A DNA stretch of 33,807 nt, taken from NCBI GenBank assembly GCA_902825865.1, contig CADECX010000037.1, positions 1 through 33,807 of the forward strand, given 5' to 3'. Below, piece by piece: positions 13,749 through 21,085 of this stretch. The position numbers and the translations under genes are program-made. Within the stretch, counting starts at the first letter, position 1, and each line of letters starts with the position of its first letter. Origin of the DNA: an uncultured Alphaproteobacteria bacterium (lineage in GTDB: Bacteria > Pseudomonadota > Alphaproteobacteria > Micropepsales > Micropepsaceae). The notes under the pieces are model-generated. The model worked only from the letters and a program-made list of their open reading frames with translations. It searched no databases and had not been told where the DNA came from.

Positions 13749-14423
13749 ATGTGCAACCTGTACAGCGTGACAAAAAGTCAGCAGGCGATCCGCGATCTGG
13801 TGAAGGCCATGCGCGACCTGACGGGCAACATGCCGTCGCTGCCCGCCATCTTTCCCAATGGCCGGGCCCCTGTCGTGCGCGTGGCACCGGACGGCGTGCG
13901 CGAGCTGACGATGATGCGCTGGGGCTTCCCGCCGCCCAGCATCCCCGGCAACAAGCCACGGAATCCCTACCTGACCAACGTGAGGAACACCGACAGCCGC
14001 TATTGGCGGACATATCTCAAGAACACCGCCAACCGCTGCCTGGTGCCTGTCACCAGCTTTGCGGAGCCCGACAACAATCAGGGGCCGCGATCAATTTGGA
14101 CTTGGTTTGCCCAGGACGAAAGCCGCCCGCTGATGTTCTTTGCTGGGATATGGCGGGAATGGGAGGGGGATAGAGGCACCAAGACTGTGCCCGACGTCGG
14201 CACCCATACCGTTTTCAGCTTCCTCACGACGGACGCTAGCCCGGACGTGGCGCCCATCCACCCTGACGCTACGCCGGTCTTGCTGTTGGACGAAGCGGCG
14301 CGTGAACAATGGATGAATGCCCCAATGGAAGAAGCGCTGCTGTTGCAGAAGCCTCCGCCGGCTGGTGCGCTCAGGATTGTCGCTGCGGGGGAGAAGCAAG
14401 ATGCCGTCACTGGGAGCAGATGA
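13749..14423 (+). CDS. SRAP-domain protein (YedK/HMCES-like DNA-protein crosslinker)
   Basis: From the ATG at 13749 the protein is 224 residues starting MCNLYS. SRAP proteins use Cys2, exposed after Met removal, to crosslink to abasic sites in single-stranded DNA and shield replication forks. The required residues are visible: Cys2, Asn77 (YLTNVRN), Glu106 (SFAEPD) and His171 (APIHPDATPVLL). I chose this start because Cys2 must be N-terminal, even though an upstream ATG in frame reads through and no clear ribosome site precedes 13749. As element cargo it would suit an element that replicates by its own helicase. The same strand continues with three small genes. Confidence 0.9.
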   Translation: MCNLYSVTKSQQAIRDLVKAMRDLTGNMPSLPAIFPNGRAPVVRVAPDGVRELTMMRWGFPPPSIPGNKPRNPYLTNVRNTDSRYWRTYLKNTANRCLVPVTSFAEPDNNQGPRSIWTWFAQDESRPLMFFAGIWREWEGDRGTKTVPDVGTHTVFSFLTTDASPDVAPIHPDATPVLLLDEAAREQWMNAPMEEALLLQKPPPAGALRIVAAGEKQDAVTGSR

Positions 14424-14433
14424 GGGGGATTGA

Positions 14434-14667
14434 TTGGCTGGGGCAAAAAGGTGGCTGCAACGACATTGGCGCATAGTCGCCTGCGGACTTGCTATCGGGA
14501 CGGGCATTGGGGTGACTTCTGCATACTATAAAAAAACAGTTTATTACCCGAATTGTGACGCAGCTCGCTCAGCGGGCGCAGCGCCAATCCGTGCTGGCGA
14601 ACCGGGCTACCGTTCCGGGCTAGACGCGGATGGCGACGGGATTGCTTGTGAGCCGTACCCACGATGA
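14434..14667 (+). CDS. Membrane-anchored excalibur (calcium-binding) protein
   Basis: The protein is 77 residues from a TTG (14434) preceded by GAGGGGG. A basic N-terminus and one hydrophobic segment (IVACGLAIGTGIGVTSAYY, about 14-32) anchor it, after which comes an excalibur domain: 'YPNCDAARSAGAAPIRAGEPG' and 'DADGDGIACE', with a DxDxDG calcium loop and the paired Cys. Excalibur domains are extracellular and often appear with SNase-like nucleases; a secreted SNase-like gene lies two genes downstream here. The pair could act on extracellular DNA. Confidence 0.75.
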   Translation: MAGAKRWLQRHWRIVACGLAIGTGIGVTSAYYKKTVYYPNCDAARSAGAAPIRAGEPGYRSGLDADGDGIACEPYPR

Positions 14668-14721
14668 CAGCGATGCACTGGAACCGAATAGAAAAATAGC
14701 AACAAAACGAATGGGGCGTGA

Positions 14722-15081
14722 ATGCCAAAGATCGACATGGCTTTTTTCCCGTCTGTTGAAGGGTCTATGACCAGCCAGGATGGCAAGACGTTTATGCTGC
14801 ATGTAAGGCGGGAAAGCGGGAGTGATCTACTCTTGGGCTTCCCCCATTCGCAGATAACAACAATTGTCGAGAATGCTGCCGTCCAAGCCGCGCATGGCCG
14901 AAATGCGGAGGGCCACCAGACGGTCACAGCCTTCAAGGCCACGTCCTTCAATATCAGTAGGGCGCCGACAGGCGAGCCAGTGATGACGATGAGTGTCGGC
15001 AGGGCGGGGATAATCTCGTTCCTGCTTCCGAACGATATGCCCGGGCAAATGAGCGAAGTGCTTCAGAAGCTGGCGAATTGA
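14722..15081 (+). CDS. Hypothetical protein
   Basis: The protein is 119 residues without a signal peptide. It has a mixed alpha/beta pattern ('KTFMLHVRRESGSDLLLGFP', 'QTVTAFKATSFNISR', 'AGIISFLLPNDMPGQMSEVL'). No family recognised. It lies between the excalibur and SNase-like genes on the same strand, with gaps of 54 and 25 bp, so one transcript may cover all. Confidence 0.65.
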   Translation: MPKIDMAFFPSVEGSMTSQDGKTFMLHVRRESGSDLLLGFPHSQITTIVENAAVQAAHGRNAEGHQTVTAFKATSFNISRAPTGEPVMTMSVGRAGIISFLLPNDMPGQMSEVLQKLAN

Positions 15082-15106
15082 GCGAAGGTGTTTTGGGGAG
15101 GGGCGA

Positions 15107-15496
15107 ATGAAGTGGACATTGCTCACGATTGCACTGCTTGCACCTACGGCGGCATTTGCCGATCCTTGCACCGCGCCGTTGCCGGCACCTGGCACCAGCT
15201 TCACTGGAAGCGTGCGCTACGTTGGGGATGGCGATAGCATTTGCGTGGGCGGCACTCGCGCTGCCTCGACATGGATTGAAGTTCGCGTATCCGACTTCTT
15301 TGCCCCCGAACTGCACACTAAGGCTGGACCTAAAGCCAAAGCCGCAATGAAACGAATTGCTATGGGCAAGACTGTTCAGTGCATCGCAGGCAGACGGTCG
15401 TATGACCGCGTGGTGGCAAGATGCACACTAAACGGGACTTCAATCGGGGACCTTATGAGGCGCGAGCGTGTGCCTGAAGGTGGGCGCGGGCATTGA
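15107..15496 (+). CDS. Secreted SNase-like nuclease
   Basis: The protein is 129 residues, with a signal peptide (LLTIALLAPTAAFA-DP) and a staphylococcal-nuclease-like fold: 'GSVRYVGDGDSICVGG', then 'IEVRVSDFFAPEL', 'KAAMKRIAMGKTVQC', and 'SYDRVVARCTLNGTSIGDLM'. Visible counterparts of the catalytic set are Asp in VGDGDS, Arg-x-x-x-Phe-x-Ala-Pro-Glu, and Arg in YDRVVA. It is probably a small exported DNase/RNase of the TNase type. The C-terminus is short (it ends after 'RRERVPEGG'), and the second of the paired active-site Asp/Arg positions is not certain. GGGGAGGG precedes the start. It is the last gene of the element. Confidence 0.75.
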   Translation: MKWTLLTIALLAPTAAFADPCTAPLPAPGTSFTGSVRYVGDGDSICVGGTRAASTWIEVRVSDFFAPELHTKAGPKAKAAMKRIAMGKTVQCIAGRRSYDRVVARCTLNGTSIGDLMRRERVPEGGRGH

Positions 15497-15552
15497 TAGG
15501 GCGTAGGCGCGCACTGTGACTCTCAGCGCCGCCATGGTTTCGACTGAGCCCT

Positions 15553-15575
15553 GCCCGGTATGCCGGGCCGGTTTT
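15553..15575 (+). terminator. Terminator after the SNase-like gene
   Basis: GCCCGG (15553-15558), loop TATG, CCGGGC (15563-15568), then CGGTTTT. It ends the rightward transcript before the right end of the element. Confidence 0.6.
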
Positions 15576-15645
15576 GATGTCGAGTCTGTACGGCCTTCCT
15601 AGGCTCCCTGGTGGAATCCTGGATGAGGGCCAAATCGCTCCGGAT

Positions 15646-15665
15646 GCTTACCTACCGCTTACCTG
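15646..15665 (+). repeat. Right putative arm-type site pair (GCTTACCTA / GCTTACCTG)
   Basis: GCTTACCTA (15646-15654) and GCTTACCTG (15657-15665) are identical in sequence and spacing to the pair at 2552-2571. They lie 64 bp inside attR, compared with 119 bp inside attL. The rest of 15497-15728 holds the terminator above, a hairpin AAACCCTTGA/TCAAGGGCTT at about 15707-15730, and no gene. Confidence 0.6.
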
Positions 15666-15728
15666 TGGCAAACGGACTCAGGGCTGCTTTGCCACCCGTG
15701 CCAGTAAACCCTTGATATTCAAGGGCTT

Positions 15729-15779
15729 AAATGGTGCCGCCTGCGTGACTCGAACACGCGACCCCGTCATTACGAATGA
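15729..15779 (-). repeat. attR: 51-bp direct repeat within tRNA-Thr(CGT)
   Basis: Identical to 2383-2433. It contributes the 3' part of the intact tRNA, so the integrating element restores the gene it enters. The repeat ends in the anticodon-stem region of the tRNA, the usual crossover zone for integrases of this class. Confidence 0.93.
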
Positions 15780-15807
15780 CGTGCTCTACCGGCTGAGCTA
15801 AGGCGGC
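15732..15807 (-). tRNA. tRNA-Thr (anticodon CGT)
   Basis: The minus strand folds into a standard 76-nt cloverleaf: acceptor GCCGCCT/AGGCGGC, D arm GCTC...GAGC, anticodon stem CGTCA/TGACG with loop TTCGTAA, T arm GCGTG/CACGC with TTCGAGT, discriminator A and encoded CCA. Anticodon CGT reads ACG threonine codons. Its 3' part, from the anticodon stem on, belongs to the integrated element. It lies between the mobile element and the sugar dehydrogenase-like gene. Confidence 0.95.
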
Positions 15808-15889
15808 CTGCCAACAAAGGGTCGGCGAAGGAGCGGGAAACTACTGATCCCGCCCCCCTTATTCAACGCCAAACCTAGTCCGAAAACGC

Positions 15890-17137
15890 TTAATTGCCGC
15901 TTTCGCCGTAGGAAATCCGCCAGATTTTGCCCTTGTTGGACTCCGCGACATAGAGCGCACCGTCCGGACCGACCGACACGCCCACCGGGCGGTAGGGGGC
16001 CGACTTGATGTTCTTGGGGCCCGGACCGGCAAAGCCTTCCGCGAAGGCCTCCGGCTTGCCCGCCCGGCCGCCGCTGAACGGCACGAACATGACGTTGTAG
16101 CCATTGCGGCCGCCCGCCACAGGCTCGGGATCGTTGCCGCCATGCATGGCCAGGAAGGCGCCGTTGCGATAGCGCGCGGGGAACTTGGTGCCGTTATAGA
16201 AGGTCAGGTCCAAGGTTGCGGGCCGCAGCGGATGGAACACCGCCACCGGCTTGGCATATTTGCTGTCGGTCACCGGCGTCTTTCCGTCGCCGCCATATTC
16301 CGGCGCCGCCAAACGGATTTTCCGCACCGCATCCCAATAGGTATAGGGCCAACCCATGTCGCTGCCCTTGGTGACGCGGAACATCTCATCGGGAATGGCG
16401 TCATCCTCGGCCTGGCTGACCAATTCCGGCCAGCCCTTGGAGGTGCCGTCGCGGCCATGCCAGGCGGTGTAAAGGCCATCGCCATTGCGCCAGGCCAGGC
16501 CGCTGGAATTGCGCACGCCGGTGGCAAAGCGCTCGCCATCGGCCAGCTTCTGTCCCGGCTTGCTGTCGTCAAAGCGCCAGATGCCGCCGCGGAATTCCAG
16601 CAGCGGACAGGGCTTGAGGCCGACCGGCTTGGCGTCCTTGGGGTTCTTGGGATCGGGACAATTGTTGGTGCCGCCGCCGCCGTCGATGCCGACATACAGG
16701 CCGCCCTTGCCGTCGAACGCGATCGGGTGATTGGTTTGGGTCAGGCCTTCGACAATGGTTTCGGGCGCGGATTTGGGGACCAGATAATCGTCCAGCGGAA
16801 TGCGCACCACGCTGGTGCCGGTGGCGGTGTAGAGATAGTTCTTATAAACCGCGATGCCGGTGCCTTGATCCAGGCCGGCGATCTTGTCGGTCTGCATCGG
16901 CTTGTGATCTTGGCCCAGACGCAGCGCGACAATGCCGACCGAAGGCTGGTTTTGGCCGTGACGGGTGGAGACATAGATATCGCGGTTGCGCAGCGCCATG
17001 TGCCGGATCGGGCCCAGGCCTTCCGCCACCACAGTTGCGGAAAAGCCCTTGGGCAGGATCAAGCCGTCGGGCTGCTGCGCCAGCGCGGGCGCGGCGGCCA
17101 ACAGGGCCAAAAAGGCAACAGAAAGCGTCCTGGTCAT
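15890..17137 (-). CDS. Periplasmic sorbosone dehydrogenase-like (PQQ/GDH-type beta-propeller) protein
   Basis: The protein is 415 residues, with a signal peptide (VAFLALLAAAPALAQ). The mature part is a six-bladed beta-propeller of the soluble glucose/L-sorbosone dehydrogenase (GSDH) type: 'GLGPIRHMALRNRDIYVST' at the start, 'HPIAFDGKGGLYVGIDGGGG', 'ATGVRNSSGLAW', 'DEMFRVTKGSDMGWPYTYW', 'PVGVSVGPDGALYVAESNKGKIWRI' at the end. The GVRN and GWP elements are typical. It is likely a periplasmic enzyme oxidising an unknown sugar or aldehyde with PQQ. The substrate cannot be read from sequence, and there is no cytochrome next to it. The gene stands alone after the tRNA. Confidence 0.85.
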   Translation of the reverse strand: MTRTLSVAFLALLAAAPALAQQPDGLILPKGFSATVVAEGLGPIRHMALRNRDIYVSTRHGQNQPSVGIVALRLGQDHKPMQTDKIAGLDQGTGIAVYKNYLYTATGTSVVRIPLDDYLVPKSAPETIVEGLTQTNHPIAFDGKGGLYVGIDGGGGTNNCPDPKNPKDAKPVGLKPCPLLEFRGGIWRFDDSKPGQKLADGERFATGVRNSSGLAWRNGDGLYTAWHGRDGTSKGWPELVSQAEDDAIPDEMFRVTKGSDMGWPYTYWDAVRKIRLAAPEYGGDGKTPVTDSKYAKPVAVFHPLRPATLDLTFYNGTKFPARYRNGAFLAMHGGNDPEPVAGGRNGYNVMFVPFSGGRAGKPEAFAEGFAGPGPKNIKSAPYRPVGVSVGPDGALYVAESNKGKIWRISYGESGN

Positions 17138-17207
17138 GAAATCCCCTCAGCGATTTATGTTGGTTTTCTTGGGGAAAGCCTAACCTGAGGCCTTATTTGG
17201 CGCAACG

Positions 17208-18131
17208 TCAGGTCTTGCGGATTTGCCCCCTGGGATGGGCCCGGGAATAGGTCTCCAGCAGCTGCCTGGTATCCATGGCGGTATAGACCTGGGTGGTGGA
17301 CAGCGAGGCGTGGCCCAACAGTTCCTGCACACTGCGCAGATCGCCGCCGCCCTGCAAAATATGGGTGGCGAAGGAATGGCGCAGGGCGTGCGGCGTGGCT
17401 TTTTCCGGCAGGCCCAGCCGCCCGCGCAGCCGCTGCATCAAGCCTTGCGCCTCACGCGGGCTCATCGCCCGGCCGCGCCGCGACAGAAACAACGGCGATG
17501 ACGACGCGCCGGTGAACGGAATCTTGCCGGCATAATCGCTGAGCGCCGCGGCCACCAGCGGCAAGACCGGCACGCTGCGTTCCTTGCGGCCCTTGCCGAT
17601 CACGGTGAGGGTTTCGCCCAAGGGCACATCACCGCGCTTTAATCCCAGCGCTTCGGAAATGCGCAGACCCGCGCCATAGAGCAGTGTCAGCAAAGCCGCA
17701 TCGCGCGCGCCCAGCCATTCCACATCGTGCTCGCCGGCTTCTGTGATGGCGCGCTGCGCATCCTCGGGCGAAAGCGGGCGCGGCAGCCCCCGCCGCACCC
17801 GCGGCGTGCGGATGGAACGGGCGGCGGCATTTTCCAGAATCTGTTCCTTGGCGAGGAATTTGTAAAAGCTGCGCACCGCCGCCAGCGCCCGCTGCACGCC
17901 ACCGGGCCCCAAACCTTCCTGGCGGCGAAAGGTGATAAAGGCGCGAATGTCGGCGGGTGTCAGCTTGGCCAGTTTTTTTTCGGTCAGCGCGCCGCCGGTA
18001 TGGCCCGCCTGAAAGCCCAGAAAACGCGCCACGTCATCGCCATAGGCGCGCAAAGTGTGCAGCGAGGCGCGGCGTTCATGCGCCAGCGCCGCCAGCCAGT
18101 GTTTGCGCAGCGAGTCAGCCTCCTGCGCCAT
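17208..18131 (-). CDS. xerC: Tyrosine recombinase XerC
   Basis: The protein is 307 residues, the standard XerC/D length. SAM-like N-terminal domain: about 5-100. Catalytic residues: Arg157 (GAGLRISEAL), Lys180 (GKGRKERSVP), His248 and Arg251 (HALRHSF), His274 (LGHASLSTT) and Tyr283. XerC and XerD resolve chromosome dimers at dif with FtsK. The gene begins directly after the fsa stop (TAG then ATG, no gap), so the two are co-transcribed. XerC rather than XerD is my preference from the C-terminal pattern and is less certain than the family. Confidence 0.88.
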   Translation of the reverse strand: MAQEADSLRKHWLAALAHERRASLHTLRAYGDDVARFLGFQAGHTGGALTEKKLAKLTPADIRAFITFRRQEGLGPGGVQRALAAVRSFYKFLAKEQILENAAARSIRTPRVRRGLPRPLSPEDAQRAITEAGEHDVEWLGARDAALLTLLYGAGLRISEALGLKRGDVPLGETLTVIGKGRKERSVPVLPLVAAALSDYAGKIPFTGASSSPLFLSRRGRAMSPREAQGLMQRLRGRLGLPEKATPHALRHSFATHILQGGGDLRSVQELLGHASLSTTQVYTAMDTRQLLETYSRAHPRGQIRKT

Positions 18132-18788
18132 CTAGCCCTTAATGGTGACGTTCGCCTTTTTGGCGTCGGCAACGAAGGCGGCCAGACCCTTGTCGGTCAA
18201 AGGATGGCTGATCAGCTTCTTGAAAATATCCGTCGGCATGGTGCCGACATCGGCGCCGGCCAGAAGCGACTCGCGCACATGACTGACGCTGCGGATCGAA
18301 GCCGCCAGGATTTCCGTCTTGAAGCCGTAATTGTCATAGACGGAACGGATGTCGCGGATCAGGCCCATGCCGTCCTCGCCCGCGTCATCGACCCGGCCGA
18401 TGAAGGGCGAAATGAAACTCGCGCCCGCCTTGGCCGCCATCCAGGCCTGCACCGGCGAGAAGCACAGCGTGACATTGACCATGGTGCCGTTCTTGGCAAG
18501 CGCGGCGCAGGCTTTCAGTCCATCCCAGGTCAGCGGCACCTTCACCGCGATGTTCTTGGCGATCTTGGTCAGGACCGCGGCTTCCTTCATCATGCCGTCA
18601 TAGTCGGTGGCCAGCACTTCACCGCTCACCGCGCCCGGCACCAGACCGCAAATTTCCTTCAGCGATTCGACATAGTCGCGCCCGGTCTTGGCGGCCAGCG
18701 AGGGATTGGTGGTGACGCCATCGACCAGACCGCTGGCGGCATATTCGCGGATTTCCGCCACATCGGCGGTGTCGAGAAAGATTTTCAT
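18132..18788 (-). CDS. fsa: Transaldolase/fructose-6-phosphate aldolase (TalC/FSA type)
   Basis: The protein is 218 residues, the short FSA/TalC class. Motifs: '[10 protein letters not shown]' at the start, 'GVTTNPSL' (24-31), the Schiff-base Lys83 in '[11 protein letters not shown]', '[10 protein letters not shown]' near 125, and 'ILAASIRS' near 160. It folds as a TIM barrel and transfers dihydroxyacetone units in the pentose phosphate pathway. In alphaproteobacteria this gene often lies beside xerC and priA, as here. It is the first gene of the fsa-xerC pair and is divergent from priA across 74 bases. Confidence 0.92.
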   Translation of the reverse strand: MKIFLDTADVAEIREYAASGLVDGVTTNPSLAAKTGRDYVESLKEICGLVPGAVSGEVLATDYDGMMKEAAVLTKIAKNIAVKVPLTWDGLKACAALAKNGTMVNVTLCFSPVQAWMAAKAGASFISPFIGRVDDAGEDGMGLIRDIRSVYDNYGFKTEILAASIRSVSHVRESLLAGADVGTMPTDIFKKLISHPLTDKGLAAFVADAKKANVTIKG

Positions 18789-18862
18789 GCCTGCTGACCT
18801 CTTATTGACCTAGGGGAGTGGCGGGGCGTAGCCCTGTTTGGCGATTTGCCCCATTCTAACCC

Positions 18863-21085
18863 ATGATGCGTCACCGCTTAAACCCCGCGCCGCCGCCAGA
18901 ATTGCTGCAAAAGCCTGTCGTGGGCGTGCTATTGCCGCTGCCGCTGGCGGGGGCCTATGACTATAAGTTGCCGCCCGGCGTGAATGCGGCGCGCGGTGCG
19001 CTGGTTGCCGCGCCTTTGGGAAACCGCGAGGTGCTGGGCGCGGTCTGGGGCGCGGCGGAAGGCACGGTCGGCGACAACCGGCTGAAGGTGGCGGAGCCGC
19101 TGGAAGGCGCGCCCGCCTTGCCGCCCAAATTGTGCGACTTCATCGATTGGGTGGCGGACTACACCTTGAACCCGCCCGGCGCGATCCTGGCCATGGCCTT
19201 GCGGTCGCGCGGCGCCTTCGAACCCGAGGCACGGCGCATCGCCTATGTCCGGGGCAGCGTGACGCCGCCGCGCATGTCGGCGGGGCGGGCGCGAGCGCTG
19301 GAAATCGCCGCTGACGGTTTGGCGCGCAGTGTTACGGGCCTGGCGGAAGACGCCAACGTCTCATCGGCGGTGGTGCGCGGGCTGATCCAGGCGGGCGCGT
19401 TGATTCCCACCGATCTGCCGGAATTCGCGCCATTCCCGCAAGCCGATGCGGATTTTGCCGCGCCGGAATTGAATGGCGATCAGGCCCGCGCCGCCACCTC
19501 GTTGCGCGATGCGGTGAAGGCCGGAAAATTCTCAGCCACTTTACTGGACGGCGTCACCGGCTCGGGGAAAACCGAAGTCTATTTCGAGGCGGTGGCGGAG
19601 GCGTTGAAAAACGGAAGGCAGGTGATGATCCTGCTGCCGGAAATCGCGCTGACGGTGCAATTCCTGGAACGTTTCGCGGCGCGCTTTGGCGTCAGACCGT
19701 GTGAATGGCACAGTGACCTGTCGCAAAAGGAACGCCGCCGCACCTATCGCGCCGTGATGAAGGGCGAGGCGCGGGTGGTGGTGGGGGCGCGTTCGTCGCT
19801 GTTCCTGCCTTTCCCGGAACTGGGCCTGGTGATCGTCGACGAAGAACACGAACAGGCCTTCAAGCAGCAGGACGGCGCCATCTATCACGCCCGCGACATG
19901 GCGGTGGTGCGCGCCCGGATCGAGGATTGTCCGGTGATACTGGCCAGCGCCACGCCGTCGCTGGAAAGCTTCGTCAATGCGCAGAGCGGGCGTTACACCC
20001 ATCTGACCCTGGCATCGCGGCACGGCATTGCCGAATTGCCGCAAGTGAAACTGATCGACCTGCGGCACGAAAGAGATGCGCCGGATGCGGAAAAGAAAGC
20101 GCAATGGCTGTCGCCGCCGCTGCGCGCCGCGCTGGAGAAAGTGCTGGCCGCGAACGAACAGGCGATGCTGTTCCTCAACCGCCGGGGTTATGCACCGCTG
20201 ACCTTGTGCGAGGCCTGCGGCCACAAATTCACTTGTCCGCATTGTTCGGCCTGGCTGGTGGAGCACAAATACAAAAAGCGCCTGGCTTGCCATCAATGCG
20301 GCTATGAGCTGCCGATGCCGACCCAATGCCCGCAATGCAACGAGACCGGCACTTTGATTCCCTGTGGCCCCGGCGTGGAACGGGTGGCGGAAGAGTTCGC
20401 CGCCTTCTTCCCCACGGCGCGTTACGCCATCGCCTCATCCGACACCATGCACGGCCCGGCCGAGACCCAGGCCGCCATCCGCGCCATGGCCAAACGCGAG
20501 ATCGATGTCCTGATCGGCACCCAGATCGTCGCCAAGGGCCATCATTTTCCCCAACTGACTTTGGTCGGGGTGGTGGATGCCGATCTGGGCGGCAGCGACG
20601 GGGACTTGCGCGCCCGTGAGCGCACCTTTCAATTGCTGCATCAGGTGTCGGGCCGCGCGGGACGCGCGGAAAAACCGGGACTGGTGCTGCTGCAGACCCG
20701 CAATCCCGAAGATGCGGTGATGCAGGCTTTGGCCAAAGGCGACCGCGACGGTTTTTATGAGCAGGAGCGGCAATTCCGCGAAGCCAGCCAGTCCCCGCCC
20801 TTTGGCCGCCTGGCCGCTCTGGTGATCAGCGGTTATGACGGCGATGCCGTGCGCACCATCGCCAAGGCGTTGGGCAAGGCCGCGCCCAATGCGCGGGACA
20901 TCAAAGTATGGGGTCCGACCCCGGCTTTCTACGCTTTGCTGCGCGGACAGACCCGCGAGCGCCTCTTGGTGCAGGCGGCGCGCGGCGTGGATGTGCAGGC
21001 CTATCTCAAGGCCTGGCTGGGCGGTATAAAGATTCCGGCTGCCGTGCGCGTCACGGTGGATGTGGATCCGGTCAGTTTCTTCTGA
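18863..21085 (+). CDS. priA: Primosomal protein N' (replication restart helicase PriA)
   Basis: The protein is 740 residues, the full family length. The N-terminal 3'-DNA-binding domain is at about 10-110, then Walker A GVTGSGKTEVYF near 230, DEEH (IVDEEHEQAFKQQ) near 326, and 'LASATPSLES' near 355. A zinc-binding cysteine cluster at about 450-490 carries CEACGHKF, CPHC, CHQCGYE and CPQCNETG. It reassembles the replisome at stalled forks. A second ATG immediately follows the first and could be used. Its stop overlaps the ATG of the next gene (TGATG). Confidence 0.96.
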   Translation: MMRHRLNPAPPPELLQKPVVGVLLPLPLAGAYDYKLPPGVNAARGALVAAPLGNREVLGAVWGAAEGTVGDNRLKVAEPLEGAPALPPKLCDFIDWVADYTLNPPGAILAMALRSRGAFEPEARRIAYVRGSVTPPRMSAGRARALEIAADGLARSVTGLAEDANVSSAVVRGLIQAGALIPTDLPEFAPFPQADADFAAPELNGDQARAATSLRDAVKAGKFSATLLDGVTGSGKTEVYFEAVAEALKNGRQVMILLPEIALTVQFLERFAARFGVRPCEWHSDLSQKERRRTYRAVMKGEARVVVGARSSLFLPFPELGLVIVDEEHEQAFKQQDGAIYHARDMAVVRARIEDCPVILASATPSLESFVNAQSGRYTHLTLASRHGIAELPQVKLIDLRHERDAPDAEKKAQWLSPPLRAALEKVLAANEQAMLFLNRRGYAPLTLCEACGHKFTCPHCSAWLVEHKYKKRLACHQCGYELPMPTQCPQCNETGTLIPCGPGVERVAEEFAAFFPTARYAIASSDTMHGPAETQAAIRAMAKREIDVLIGTQIVAKGHHFPQLTLVGVVDADLGGSDGDLRARERTFQLLHQVSGRAGRAEKPGLVLLQTRNPEDAVMQALAKGDRDGFYEQERQFREASQSPPFGRLAALVISGYDGDAVRTIAKALGKAAPNARDIKVWGPTPAFYALLRGQTRERLLVQAARGVDVQAYLKAWLGGIKIPAAVRVTVDVDPVSFF

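Larger units (their letters stand above)
2383..15779. mobile_element. Integrated satellite-like mobile element (about 13.35 kb) in tRNA-Thr(CGT)
   Basis: The element is delimited by the 51-bp tRNA repeat. The integrase gene lies just inside the left end and reads inward. It holds replication genes (DnaB-type helicase, replisome-organiser-like protein), an excisionase-like HTH, and cargo (DUF3800, TIGR02391/Ymh, SRAP, SNase, excalibur and several exported proteins). No gene for terminase, portal, capsid protease, major capsid, sheath or tape measure is visible, nor any relaxase or type IV secretion gene. Element size and content fit a phage satellite or a plasmid-like integrative element. A remnant of a larger prophage is the alternative, though the operon with overlapping genes is largely intact. 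Confidence 0.88.

Noticed and set aside
2383..15779. Complete prophage
   Set aside because: No terminase, portal, capsid or tail genes can be found; only a few phage-type small genes are present.
15833..15853. Hairpin GCGGGA...TCCCGC between tRNA and dehydrogenase genes
   Set aside because: It has no U tract in either useful direction, so I cannot support a terminator.
20908..21084. N-terminal extension of the glycosyltransferase into priA
   Set aside because: The extension overlaps priA; the family pattern begins at the ATG at 21085.
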